This document shows, piece after piece, positions 11,008 to 22,684 of a stretch of 64,000 bases of DNA (the first letter of the stretch is position 1; each line of letters starts with the position of its first letter). The translations under genes were made by a program, and so were the position numbers. The stretch is taken from contig NC_087073.1 in the NCBI RefSeq assembly GCF_026151205.1, forward strand, positions 14,403,837-14,467,836, given 5' to 3'. The notes beneath the pieces are model-generated. The model saw only the letters and a program-made list of their open reading frames with translations, was not told where the DNA came from and searched no databases. The stretch is from Bolinopsis microptera. Its lineage: Eukaryota; Ctenophora; Tentaculata; Lobata; Bolinopsidae.

Positions 11008-12384
11008 ATGGCAGCGGTAGAAATTACGAATGTTATCCCGTCGGCTACACACGAGCAGGAGGACGCGTGGCTATACGGCGACGCAACTAAAGATCCCTCG
11101 CAATCAACACTAGACGCAAACGCCGTCGAGTTCGTCTCAAAAGTTCAGAACGGCAATGCTGACCACTCAGCCTCAGATAGTGACTCAGACGATGATGATG
11201 ATGACGATGTTCAGATTACTATTGGCGAGATCAACAAGAATGCCCCAGCTACGTTTGGCATGGCATCCTCTTTTGGACCCCCTCAGATTACCCCTATCAC
11301 ACAACCAAAACAAGTGAGCGTTATCACTGCTCCCCCACCAACTATTACTCATGTTTCTCAGCCTACTACCATGACCAGCAAGCGAACTATTGATGTTAAC
11401 GCTGTGGGAAATATCAATGGGGTACCCATTTATGACTATGATATTGATACCATGTGCGAAGAGAAGCCCTGGCGTATCCCTGGGGCTGATTTAACAGACT
11501 ATTTTAATTATGGTTTCAATGAGGAGAGCTGGAAAGCGTATTGTGATAAACAGAAAGGAGTACGAGGGATAGCTTCAGAGAAAAACAGGGAGCTGTCTGT
11601 AGTGCAACGTCCGTCTGTTATGAGCGCCACCCTATTACCAGAACTTCCCAAACTACCAGGACACCATTCTGGTGGCACTATAGGCGTGCTTGGTGCTAAG
11701 AGTCAGGCTGCCACTACAATAGTACCCCAACAAACCATCTCCTGTATCCCTTCTATCGGGTCTCTAGTGAATGCTCCCCGCCTCATGCTGCCCGCTGGTT
11801 TGGGCAATGTCCTCTTCCCACCCTCACTATCCCAACCAGCCTTCCTACCACTGCCACAATTACAGCCCCCAGGTCTAGCGCCTCCTCCCGAGATGAGACC
11901 TATGATTAAGCAGGAGGACGGCAGTACTCCCATGCAGCTCCCTCCATCCAGTGGTCCTCTACCTCCCCCAACTATGTTCCCCCCTCCTGGTCTCCCCTCT
12001 ATGTTACCTCCTCCTGGTGTTAATCTCAGTAACATGGTCCCTCCAATGATGCTGCCACCACCAGCATTCAGCGATGAGAGTGGGGCCTCCAGCGATGAGG
12101 AATCTCGGAGAAGGAGACGCAGTCCACGGAGATCACACAGTCGAGAGCGAAAGAGGTCACGTGAGCGGAGGTCGCGCGGTGACGGACATCGCGAGCGCAG
12201 CACAGAACATCGCAGTCGATCACGGAGGTCACCAAGAAAAGAAAAGAAGAGCAGAAAATCAGCTCGAGGAGATGAGAGTAGGCATCGACACCGAGATGAA
12301 GACAGAAGTAAGCGCAGTCGACGGAAAAAGGACAGCGAAAACGGGGGAGAGACAGGCGAAAATGGGGTGGAAGCTGAGCAATGA
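11008..12384 (+). CDS. FIP1L1: Pre-mRNA 3'-end-processing factor FIP1
   Basis: This is the FIP1 subunit of the cleavage and polyadenylation specificity factor. In the nucleus the family bridges CPSF and poly(A) polymerase and binds U-rich RNA through its basic tail. The 458-aa product has an acidic stretch (about residues 52-67, [12 protein letters not shown]), then the Fip1 motif (about 126-187) with [39 protein letters not shown] and WKAYCDKQ. A proline-rich segment follows (about 255-355), and then an Arg/Ser/Glu-rich tail (about 363-450). This order matches animal FIP1L1, though the protein is shorter than the roughly 590-aa human one. The gene is a single open exon; the start ATG has a purine at -3 and G at +4 (AAAATGG). 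CCDC124 begins 660 bp downstream on the same strand. No AATAAA is visible before that gene. Confidence 0.95.
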   Translation: MAAVEITNVIPSATHEQEDAWLYGDATKDPSQSTLDANAVEFVSKVQNGNADHSASDSDSDDDDDDDVQITIGEINKNAPATFGMASSFGPPQITPITQPKQVSVITAPPPTITHVSQPTTMTSKRTIDVNAVGNINGVPIYDYDIDTMCEEKPWRIPGADLTDYFNYGFNEESWKAYCDKQKGVRGIASEKNRELSVVQRPSVMSATLLPELPKLPGHHSGGTIGVLGAKSQAATTIVPQQTISCIPSIGSLVNAPRLMLPAGLGNVLFPPSLSQPAFLPLPQLQPPGLAPPPEMRPMIKQEDGSTPMQLPPSSGPLPPPTMFPPPGLPSMLPPPGVNLSNMVPPMMLPPPAFSDESGASSDEESRRRRRSPRRSHSRERKRSRERRSRGDGHRERSTEHRSRSRRSPRKEKKSRKSARGDESRHRHRDEDRSKRSRRKKDSENGGETGENGVEAEQ

Positions 12385-13043
12385 GTTTCAAATTGTTTTC
12401 ATATTTAAAGAATGTAATCAGACCACAACGAGCCGTGTAGTACACCGGACAGAAAGGGCTGGCCGTGTCACACCATGTCCACTAGATGAGCTTACAGTTA
12501 TGTTCACTTGGTTGCGAGGATTTTCAAGTGCCTTGGTTTATAATGTTATAATTATCATTATTAATGTCTTGTTTATGTTTGAAAGCTAACCTAAAGCTAT
12601 TTTATTAATTTATTTGAGGTGTGAGTGTAGTGATCTATGGTATTGAGTTGTGGAGTTGTTAAGCTCATGAAACAGACTTGCATAGGCGTTTTACTGTCGT
12701 GTTATTGACAATTAAGTTTCTTAGAAAAGCAAATATATCATGATGATATTATGAGAGCTTTTGCAAAGTATTTATTTGTAAATTCTCATTTTTGCATTTT
12801 TGCATTTTTAGCAGAATCGATTTTATTTCTAGTCCATTCTATAATATCTTTGAAAACTATTATCGTAGATCTTTGAAATTAATTTTTCAACATTATTGTT
12901 TTTATCTAATTGCTCAAAATTATATAGTCATCTAAATATATATGAAAATATCAAGGAAGTACAATTTTAATCGTTCCCCGCTAAGCTCTAAAACGCCAAT
13001 GGTTATCGCCACTTTAACAGGTTGATGGTCCTAGAAAAAGGGT
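12385..13043. other. FIP1 3' region and spacer before CCDC124
   Basis: AT-rich DNA that should hold the FIP1 3' UTR and the CCDC124 promoter. I see no gene, no canonical AATAAA and no recognisable repeat. Confidence 0.5.
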
Positions 13044-16000
13044 ATGCCTAAGAAGTTCAAGGGTGAAAACACCAAGGCAGTAGAGGCACGAAACAGAAAG
13101 GCAGCGGTAGATGCTGAGAAGAACGCTGTAGCTCGGCAAGCTGCTGAAGAGGACGCATGGCGTGACGATGATAAACTTACCAACAAGAAGGCTCAGCGAA
13201 AGGTTCGATCTTTCCCCTAGAATTTCAAGTTAAAGTAGTTTTTTGTTAGGACCCAATCCGCATTTGAAATAAGGTTGGAACAAATGTTGCGTTTGAGAAC
13301 TTAATTTCCTATTGCGTTCTTATTCGTCGCATTCTCACTCATTGCGTCAATTTAATTTTAGATTCGGTCCTAGAACGCCGAAGAAGAAAAGAGAAAAGCT
13401 GCGGTAGAAAGGAAGAAACTTGCCGCCCAATTGTTGGTTGAAGAAGAAGCTGCAATCGAGGCTGCATCAAGTGGCAAGACTCCTGCAAAGAAGTTAACTC
13501 AAGCAGAACTATCTTTGAGAAAGGCTGAACAAGAGCGTGAAAATGAGGAAGCTCAGCAAGAAAAGGTATGATTATCGCCGATAATAGAGGTGCGTTGTAC
13601 CGCGTTAAATAGGAAGCAGAGAATGGGGCAAACGTGCATTGTTCGCAAACGACTAGCAAAATTTTCGCTATCATGTTATGTAAGCAAACGAATACAGAAT
13701 TTCATGATCGCGCGCAAAATATATATATTAAACTACGCCGAACTCGATCGAGCAACAAAATCTGAAAAGAATCGTGTACTCTCAATAGTAAGGGGAAAAG
13801 TGGCATTCCGTTGGATTCGAATGTTCACAAGGATTTCTCAACGGAATATGGTAGTTAGGACCCCTACGAACATAATTAGACTTGTTGCCAATTTTGTATC
13901 TCAACGGAAACACCACTTTTACCACTTTTTACCACCTTTGTACCACCTTTCTGGTTTGCCAAATATCTTTAGTTGCGAACATCATAGAAGGCTGCAAATT
14001 AACCTAGAATGTTTATCTTATCAAGGAGTAAAACTTTTGTATGAAAAATTTTTACATCGGACAATCAGCTAATTGGATAATTACCAATTAGTTAATCACC
14101 AAAAAAAGTGAAAATTTTTTATTGGCTCAAAATGATTGAAATCGTTTGAATCACGGAGAAATGTAGTTTTTAGAAAAACTTCAAAAATTTTTGACTTAAA
14201 ATTTTTTTTCGAGACTTCAAAAAAAAAGTTTGAAAATTTGAAAATATTTTTTTCCGCCAAAAGTGATCGAATTGCATGAAACGTGGATAAAAATGCCTTG
14301 CAGAAAAATTTCGAAGATTTTTAGATTGGGGAATACTAAAATCATCAATATTTGAAGTTGGAGTTCAGTAAATCTCGACATATTTTAGTAATTAGGAATA
14401 GCTTAGCGGAAAGGGCTGGACCTGAAAAAGGTTAACCACACAATATTAGAGTTTCATAACTAATTACAATACAGCTGGACCTGAAAAAGGTTAACCACAC
14501 AATATTAGAGTTTCATAACTAATTACAATACAGCTTTATCAAATTCCACATAAAGAAACAGCACAAAAGGACCATTTAAGATCGAACCGATTTTACCTGC
14601 TGTACTATCATTTTATTGATTTCAATGATCAAAACCTCTGTCAATCTTGCCAATCTATACCGGGTATCTGAATGTACCGGACCTCTTATTTACCTCTATA
14701 ATTAGACCCAGTTGTGCAAGAAATGCGATTTCTCACAGGGGTTTCTTTAAACTGTGCACTTTTTGTCACTCTCGCAACTCACAAGAGGCCTGGTATTATA
14801 GGGGGGTATAGGAAGCGAGTGTAAATATACCTTCCATCATCCATTGTGGCTATTTTGTATTGTGAATGCGCATGCCGCTTCGTTTGCTATGCCATATACC
14901 TCGAATAACCCCCATATGTCATTGCCAGGGTCGGGATAGAGCTGGAGATAGCATTGAAAAGTTGCTAGAAATAGCTAGATTTAGAGTAAACTGGTGGTAG
15001 CTGGGTGGTGCTAGCATGGATGTAGCAGAACGTAGCTACACGGGGTTTCATTGGAGTTGGTTATTTTAATGGCCAAAGAGTGCCGGAACTAAAGTTACTA
15101 AAGATTGCAGTTGAGGGGCAGTGTAAACCACGGTGTAGTCAGGGACACAGAGCTACAGTGCAGGAGTACTGCAAAAGAACAGTGCAAGTGATACAGTCTG
15201 CAACAGTAAAACTCCGAAGAAGGAGATAAGATTGTGGCTGCAGAGGAGGAGAGTAGCTGGAACCTGATTGTGTTTGTGTTGAAAGAAGAGGAGGAAGAAG
15301 AGTTGCCTGCTCTGGTAACTGCATTTTTGGAAGAGGTGGGGTGAGAACTTATTTTCAAGCGACAAGGGTGGGCTGGAAGCAACCAGATACAGCTATCCGA
15401 CCTATTAAGATCACCGTCCTGAGCTTAACAGCATTTCATCAGAATCTGATGAAAACAGAGAGACTGACCCACCCTTTTTAGATCCAACGAAACCCTTTAT
15501 ATAAATCGATTTTCCGCATGAATTACGTCATGGTATCTTCTTATCAAGGCTACAGACCTTGCCGTACCGGATTTATTGATCAAAGTGAGTCTCTTTAGTA
15601 GGGCCTGTCGTGATATCATGGATCGCTTAGGTTCCACCAGGATCTGGTAGTCCTCATAATTCTGCGGCCTCTATGTGTCGTCATCTCGCACAACTCTTTA
15701 AGAATCTTGTGGATTTGGCATGTGAAAATTTGCAGCGCTCCAGACATTGATTGGGTTAACGAGGTGTCGTACGTCACATCAAGATCGGGTGACAGGGGGC
15801 TGACCAGGCCAGAACCCAATTGATTGGGCCTGAGGTCACGTGATTATGAGCCTGAGGTCACGTGACTATGACGTCACCAGACCTTCCTCTCCGTTTCCCG
15901 CTCATTGGACCAGGTGAGCTTGCATGCATGTGAATGTGGGTGTAAGTATAGCTGTACTGTAGTTTATACCTAATTAAACCCCTATAGAAACCGACAATTT

Positions 16001-19000
16001 ATTTTCTGGCAAAAAGCTAGAAATTTACCAAAATATCGTCATTGTTTTAAATCTATTTTGATGACCATTCCCGACCTAAAATCGCACGAGAAATCGATTA
16101 AACTTGGTTTCAGAACTCAACAATGCTTCCTTATGCCTCAAAATCCATGTTTTATCGATACAATCAACATATCGATCCTGTAGTTCAACTTATTACTTAA
16201 AGGGTTCAAGTATAGTTACGCGGTAGACAAACTAAAACAAAATTGTAGGTTTATAACCTACCAGGACGTGTGCCGAGTTAAGCTCGAGTCGAAGGTAATA
16301 TTTGGAACAAATATTTTACGAGTATCACCCGTTAAAAACAAAACACCAGTTTAATTGTCCTTTTGTCTGAACCATATGGTTAAGTGTTAGCTGTATACAA
16401 TACGTCAAAAAATCATATCAACGAATCGTATCAAAGTCCATCATCAGTTAGTAACAGAGTAGAGATCAGAGCAGAACGAAGGAACATGCTTGCTTGCGGG
16501 AATCTTTTCTGAAATATTGTCGACAGGTTAAAATCAATTGCATTTCTGTTACTTGGGTGTGGGATATAAAGCATTATATGGTTGTTAAAAGCCTACATAA
16601 TACTCTTCACTTAATATGGCTAATGTTTAGCATTATTTATAATCCATTATAATGATGTGATCTGAAATTAAGTTAAGCTACAGACGTTTTTTGTGACAAT
16701 ACAAGAAATAATGGATGAGCTCCTACTTGTGAGCCACTTAGGAAATACAATATATCTGATTTATTGTACCTTCACTTCTTCTGCTTTTTCGTTTGCTGTC
16801 TGTGCTCTGCGACAGCAATTTGTTGCCCAGATTTCCTATCCTCCCCTACCACCTTCTTACCACAGGTTGACATAAGCGCCACTTGCCTCTCAACAGCTTG
16901 GTTGTTGTTAACAAATGCTGTTTTGAGAGGCATTCTTATAAATGATATAATAGCGGCTCTCGTCAGACCACGTAGCAAGGGGGGTAGGGTTACCCGAGCA
17001 TACTCCTTCTTTGCTGAGGATAATTGTGTTATTTTTTATTTACATCATGTACTGAGCCTGAAGAAACTATAACCTAACTCGAACACGTTAGTTCTAGTAG
17101 TAGTATAATAATATGTCGAATGAATGATTGATTAAGCTGATCGTTAACATATGACACATATTATGGAAAAAAGTATCTTTGATAATAATAATTATTACCG
17201 ACTCCCGTTTTAAACCACCATCCACAAGAATCCTCCTTGTAGATGGGGAGCTCAGTGGACTTCCTTGCGGTCATGTCCAAATCTGGCTTGTAAAAAACCC
17301 TCACACGTCGGGAGGGTGGCACCTTCTCCTCCCAGTCAAGGATTTTCAGACAATCGGCCACACCCTCCCTCCGCACATCTTGTTCATCATCGGCTGAAAT
17401 TCATCATTCAATCAAATTTAAAAGATTTTATAGAAATGAATAATATATCCCAATTACTTAAACTGATAAAGTGCTACGTAGGACACATTATGAAACATCA
17501 TTTAAAGGCTGTGTTATGGTGTTAAATAAATACCTAGTTTAGCGAGAATGACTGATTCAGGGTGTCCGAAATAGCTAAAAGATCGATTATTACGCTATAA
17601 ACCCTGCTGTGTACAGCTTATTGGCCACTTGTATGTGCTCGTAGTCATATAATATATATGTGTGAAAAGATGCCGATAATACTTCCAGATTATTTCTCGA
17701 ATAAATTCATAAATAACCTTATAAAACAAAACATTATATTAATATAAAAAGTAGTTGTCTTTTCCATTTATACTGTACCAATCGCCGACTCACTTTTAGC
17801 ATTTAGCCTCACCAGCGCAACTTGAATTATATTAGAAATCGTTAACAAAATATTTTACGAAAGTAGATCTGCTGGATTTGCAAAGTGCTAGTAATAACCA
17901 AAGATGGTCACCTTTTTATTTCATTACATTCCCAGGTAGTAGGTTTACGAAAATTGAAATACCAGACACTTTAAAAAAGCTGCCCAACTGAAATTGCACA
18001 AATTGCAATACAACTGCCACATAACACAAGGTTTTTATACATATAAGTTTATTTAACGGGTGATACTCGTAAAATATTTGTTCCAAATATTACCTTCGAC
18101 TCGAGCTTAACTCGGCACACGTCCTGGTAGGTTATAAACCTACAATTTTGTTTTAGTTTGTCTACCGCGTAACTATACTTGAACCCTTTAAGTAATAAGT
18201 TGAACTACAGGATCGATATGTTGATTGTATCGATAAAACATGGATTTTGAGGCATAAGGAAGCATTGTTGAGTTCTGAAACCAAGTTTAATCGATTTCTC
18301 GTGCGATTTTAGGTCAGGAATGGTCATCAAAATAGATTTAAAACAATGACGATATTTTGGTAAATTTCTAGCTTTCTGCCAGAAAATAAATTGTCGGTTT
18401 CTATAGGGGTTTAATTAGGTATAAACTACAGTACAGCTATACTTACACCCACATTCACATGCATGCAAGCTCACCTGGTCCAATGAGCGGGAAACGGAGA
18501 GGAAGGTCTGGTGACGTCATAGTCACGTGACCTCAGGCTCATAATCACGTGACCTCAGGCCCAATCAATTGGGTTCTGGCCTGGTCAGCCCCCTGTCACC
18601 CGATCTTGAGGTGACGTACGACACCTCGTTAACCCAATCAATGTCTGGAGGGCTGCAAATTTTCACATGCCAAATCCACAAGATTCTTAAAGAGTTGTGC
18701 GAGATGACGACACATAGAGGCCGCAGAATTATGAGGACTACCAGATCCTGGTGGAACCTAAGCGATCCATGATATCACGACAGGCCCTATCTCTTTAGCC
18801 CTCTTCTTCTTTAGAGCTTTAGGTTGGTGATCAAACTCTTCGCTACTCGCTCCTCACTGGATCTATCAGGACAGATTCACATCTTTTTAGGTCTCAACCA
18901 GCCTTAGTTTTCCTGTTTTCATCATGTAGTACGTTCTGCTACCTCCATTTTAGCACCACCCAGCTTCCATCAGTTCACTCTAAGTCTAGCTTCGTCGGAG

Positions 19001-20985
19001 TTTTACTGTTGCAGACTGTATCACTTGCACTGTTCTTTTGCAGTACTCCTGCACTGTAGCTCTGTGTCCCTGACTACACCGTGGTTTACACTGCCCCTCA
19101 ACTGCAATCTTTAGTAACTTTAGTTCCGGCACTCTTTGGCCATTAAAATAACCAACTCCAATGAAACCCCGTGTAGCTACGTTCTGCTACATCCATGCTA
19201 GCACCACCCAGCTACCACCAGTTTACTCTAAATCTAGCTATTTCTAGCAACTTTTCAATGCTATCTCCAGCTCTATCCCGACCCTGGCAATGACATATGG
19301 GGGTTATTCGAGGTATATGGCATAGCAAACGAAGCGGCATGCGCATTCACAATACAAAATAGCCACAATGGATGATGGAAGGTATATTTACACTCGCTTC
19401 CTATACCCCCCTATAATACCAGGCCTCTTGCGAGTTGCGAGAGTGACAAAAAGTGCACAGTTTAAAGAAACCCCTGTGAGAAATCGCATTTCTTGCACAA
19501 CTGGGTCTAATTATAGAGGTAAATAAGAGGTCCGGTACATTCAGATACCCGGTATAGATTGGCAAGATTGACAGAGGTTTTGATCATTGAAATCAATAAA
19601 ATGATAGAACAGCAGGTAAAATCGGTTCGATCTTAAATGGTCCTTTTGTGCTGTTTCTTTATGTGGAATTTGATAAAGCTGTATTGTAATTAGTTATGAA
19701 ACTCTAATATTGTGTGGTTAACCTTTTTCAGGTCCAGCTGTATTGTAATTAGTTATGAAACTCTAATATTGTGTGGTTAACCTTTTTCAGGTCCAGCCCT
19801 TTCCGCTAAGCTATTCCTAATTACTAAAATATGTCGAGATTTACTGAACTCCAACTTCAAATATTGATGATTTTAGTATTCCCCAATCTAAAAATCTTCG
19901 AAATTTTTCTGCAAGGCATTTTTATCCACGTTTCATGCAATTCGATCACTTTTGGCGGAAAAAAATATTTTCAAATTTTCAAACTTTTTTTTGAAGTCTC
20001 GAAAAAAAATTGTAAGTCAAAAATTTTTGAAATTTTTCTAAAAACTACATTTCTCCGTGTTTCAAACGATTTCAATCATTTTGAGCCAATAAAAAATTTT
20101 CACTTTTTTTGGTGATTAACTAATTGGTAATTATCCAATTAGCTGATTGTCCAATGTAAAAATTTTTCATACAAAAGTTTTACTCCTTGATAAGATAAAC
20201 ATTCTAGGTTAATTTTCAGCCTTCTACGACGTTCACAACTAAAGATATTTGGCAAACCAGAAAGGTGGTACAAAGGTGGTAAAAAGTGGTAAAAGTGGTG
20301 TTTCTGTTGAGATACAAAATTGGCAACAAGTCTAATTATATTCGTAGGGGTCCTAACTACCATATTCCGTTGAGAAATCCTTGTGAACATTCAAATCCAA
20401 CGGAACCCTTAAATCGACCACTTTTCCCCTTACTACAAGATCGCGGCCGTCGACCAGAAGTACATCGTGATATTGCAACGATAATATTGTATAATTATAT
20501 CCGGTTACAATAAAGCAGCTGCCACATAACAACTTTCATGGATTTCCAAACGATAAGCTCAAACTTGTTTACCCTTTTATTTAGACATAAAACTCTGACA
20601 TTACCTCAGGAGGATCCCATACCAGAGAATTTAAATCACGTAATGACGGATGTTGAAGTAGCCCAGAGCGTGGAGCAAGCTATTGAGGCTCTAGACATTG
20701 TAAGTTTACTAATTTGACCTTGCAATTTCAGTTAACTCGATGTTTCTAGTATTCTCAGTGTCATGCTCGCCGAGAGACTGGGATTAACTTAATTAAAATC
20801 TGTTTCCTCAGGCGGATGGTGTTGATATGCATCCAGAGAAACGAGTGAAAGCAGCGTGGAACGCGTTTGAGCAAGGTCGAATTTCTCAACTGCGAGCGGA
20901 AAATCCTTCCCTGAGGCTGTCACAAGTCAGACAAATGTTGAGGAAAGAATGGCAGAAGTCTCCCTTGAATCCTATGAACCAGTGA
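13044..20985 (+). CDS. CCDC124: CCDC124, ribosome-associated coiled-coil protein (4 exons)
   Basis: The exons are 13044-13202, 13374-13565, 20610-20699 and 20812-20985, all in phase 0, giving 204 aa against about 223 in human. CCDC124 (yeast relative Lso2) binds ribosomes and is found on hibernating 80S particles; it also has reported centrosome roles in vertebrates. The N-terminus MPKKFKGENTKAVEARNRKA is the family hallmark, followed by a long charged helix rich in Lys/Glu/Ala. The C-terminal domain contains AAWNAFEQGRISQLRAENPS, LRLSQVRQMLRKEWQKSP and ends NPMNQ. The exon 3 start was set at the acceptor ending TTACCTCAG, because the earlier AG at 20584 gives the wrong phase. Intron 2 is 7 kb, of which about 6.6 kb is a palindromic mobile element; without it the intron would be about 400 bp. 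Confidence 0.93.
13788..16336 (+). repeat. Left inverted arm of the palindromic element
   Basis: This arm matches the reverse complement of 18054-20433 closely in two blocks: 13788-15210 against about 19010-20433, and 15600-16336 against 18054-18787. Between the blocks, 15211-15600 has no counterpart and the other arm carries a different 220 bp, so one arm has been rearranged. The segment 14410-14530 contains a locally duplicated ~68-bp unit (CAGCTGGACCTGAAAAAGG) that is present in both arms. Confidence 0.9.
16772..17393 (-). CDS. Two-exon reading frame in the centre of the palindromic element (partial, unrecognised)
   Basis: On the minus strand, an exon at 17393-17199 (acceptor TTTCAG, donor G|GTAATA) joins in matching phase 1 to an exon at 17013-16772 (acceptor ATCCTCAG, stop TGA). 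It encodes about 145 aa, including DWEEKVPPSRRVRVFYKPD, KEDSCGWWFKTGVG, FIRMPLKTAFVNNNQAVER and VVGEDRKSGQQIAVAEHRQQ, and ends in a Lys-rich tail. The frame opens with two bases of a split codon, so at least one upstream exon is missing or unseen. Its position between the arms suggests an element-encoded protein, perhaps part of a transposase, but I do not recognise the family and see no DDE motif. Confidence 0.4.
18054..20433 (-). repeat. Right inverted arm of the palindromic element
   Basis: Reverse-complement partner of 13788-16336. Single-base differences between the arms are few (for example GATCTTGAGG here against the complement of CATCAAGATC on the left), which suggests a fairly young element. 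The segment 18790-19010 is specific to this arm. Short open frames such as 18569-18772 also appear in the opposite arm, because the DNA is duplicated; I do not regard them as genes. Confidence 0.9.
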
Positions 20986-21096
20986 CGATTCTTGTGTTAA
21001 TTTGTGATCTTTAAAAAAAAGTGCCTTGCAAAATATTTTTATTTTGGGATTTGGTTTTCAGTAGTGTTGATCTTGTAATCGTGATAGATGAGAGTT

Positions 21097-21102
21097 AATA
21101 AA
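21097..21102 (+). terminator. AATAAA polyadenylation signal of CCDC124
   Basis: AATAAA lies 112 bp after the CCDC124 stop codon in an AT-rich 3' region, a suitable place for cleavage and polyadenylation. Confidence 0.6.
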
Positions 21103-21552
21103 TAAGTGGAAATTATTTAAATCTCCTGATATGTTTTAAATATCTACATATTTTATTCATTTAGTTATTCTGATATCGTCAACTCCAGGAAATACATAGT
21201 TGTTTTACTGCCTACTCATTAGCGTCACAAACTTATTTTACTATACAATACCTATTAACTGGTAGCTGTATTACATTGAACGTCATATATTTGCACAATA
21301 TATTTTTATCCATTTACTAAAACAAATCCATGTTTTAGGTTTAAACTATGACAGTAAGTATGAAAGGTGGCGTGGAGCTTCCCAGTAATTGTGTTCTCAA
21401 TACCCGCTATTCGTTCGGCAAACTCTTTCTGAACTGCTTTTTTAAGGATTATATTTTGACCTAGGGATGTCGGTAAGTGGGGCCGAGTTGTTGAAGAGGT
21501 GGTGAGCAGCGCATGGTAAGTGTGCTCCTAGGTAAGTAGAATTCTTTCTAAA

Positions 21553-22134
21553 ATGGGTACATTTTCTCCAGAAACATGTTTGGAACTGATCCCCACACTC
21601 ACACGCCAGCAAGTGGAACGGGAGTATGTCTACTTCGGGGGAACTGTCGAGCTTGCCATAAAAGACAAGAGGTACAAACTCCGAGAATACCTGGTTAACC
21701 TGAGGGATGCCCAAAATGTAGCACCAGCCACCGCGGCATATGCAGGCTTTGCTGTACCAGCTGCTGATCAGACACCATACCTTGCTGCTTCAGTACAACC
21801 AGCGGACACTATCTCCCCCCACATGTACCAAGCAGCACTATCAACTCAGGAGCCTTATACCACACAGACTTCAAGTGAGAGCTACATTACTGGCGCAGGT
21901 GGTGACAAACAGTTAGACTCTCTCAATAACCTGTGTCATAAGATAAATGCAAATGTGCTGCAGCTGAAGCTGGATTTTGCGGAGTATGCGGTTGGCAGGG
22001 GAGCAGGCGGTTGCTATGATGCGGTTGATATGGATCTGTCAGACCCTGGTGAGGATATGGAGCTATCAGACTGTGATATGACTCAGGAGGACAAGGGTGC
22101 TAGTGATCATAATGGCTCAAGGTCCCAAATGTAA
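21553..22134 (+). CDS. Unrecognised 193-aa protein with acidic tail
   Basis: An open frame from an ATG (AAAATGGG context) to TAA. The N-terminal 50 residues look like a compact helical domain (SPETCLELIPTLTRQQVERE, YVYFGGTVELAIKDKRYKLR). The middle is Ala/Thr/Pro-rich and probably disordered. A predicted helix follows (DSLNNLCHKINANVLQLKLD), and the tail is strongly acidic (DMDLSDPGEDMELSDCDM). I do not recognise a family. The last codons read CAAATGTAAGTC, so the sequence also offers a strong donor AT|GTAAGT in phase 2, which fits the helicase exon starting at 22914. It could therefore be a separate small gene, or an alternative 5' exon of the downstream helicase. Confidence 0.6.
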   Translation: MGTFSPETCLELIPTLTRQQVEREYVYFGGTVELAIKDKRYKLREYLVNLRDAQNVAPATAAYAGFAVPAADQTPYLAASVQPADTISPHMYQAALSTQEPYTTQTSSESYITGAGGDKQLDSLNNLCHKINANVLQLKLDFAEYAVGRGAGGCYDAVDMDLSDPGEDMELSDCDMTQEDKGASDHNGSRSQM

Positions 22135-22684
22135 GTCACTTCTTTTTAGATCATGAATTATATTACAAATAGCACACATTAATTGTTCCGAATTCTGCTC
22201 CATTAAATTCTCAATCGTTAATTTCATAGCTAAGATCTCACCTTTCCATACTCATTCATTCATTTCCACAAATTCGCTCTGTTTATAATTGACCTGAGTT
22301 ATAAAGATTTTACATTACCGCATATATTCAGGTAAAGTGGTAATGTATGCTCTGTATGACACATAAATCTTTATTGAGCTCTGCTAGCTTGGTAAGTATT
22401 GTAGGCCCCGTCTCTCGATATTGGTTTCTATCTCGACCTGGCTTGCAATGTTACTCTGACTAAATTTCTACTACACTATGTTTTGTCGCTATATTTCGTG
22501 GAAATCCTTGTATAGGAACGTTTTTAGTTGATTTAAGTTTTTATCATTGTCTGTTGGATTGTAGTTTATGTACATATATGTTTATTGTTTATTATGTACC
22601 GATTAGTAGATTAAAAAGTTACCAGTATCTTAAATGTGGATCTTATTTTAGCATAAGGGCAGTCCCAAGGGCTCCTAGCTCTCA

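Larger units (their letters stand above)
13788..20433. mobile_element. 6.6-kb palindromic (foldback) element in CCDC124 intron 2
   Basis: The outer ends are GTAAGGGGAAAAGTGG (from 13788) and its inverse CCACTTTTCCCCTTAC (to 20433). Each is flanked by TA, which may be a TA target duplication. Two inverted arms of about 2.5 and 2.4 kb enclose a 1.7-kb centre. The centre holds a two-exon reading frame on the minus strand. Long arms, a central gene and short conserved tips fit an autonomous DNA transposon with very long inverted repeats, or two copies inserted head to head. I cannot assign the superfamily with certainty. Confidence 0.8.

Noticed and set aside
11703..12589. Long open frames overlapping the FIP1 gene on both strands
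   Set aside because: They are shadows of the proline-rich and Arg/Ser-rich codons of FIP1.
15616..18772. A 67-aa frame present twice (15616-15819 minus and 18569-18772 plus)
   Set aside because: The duplication reflects the inverted arms of the palindromic element; there is no sign of coding constraint or family match.
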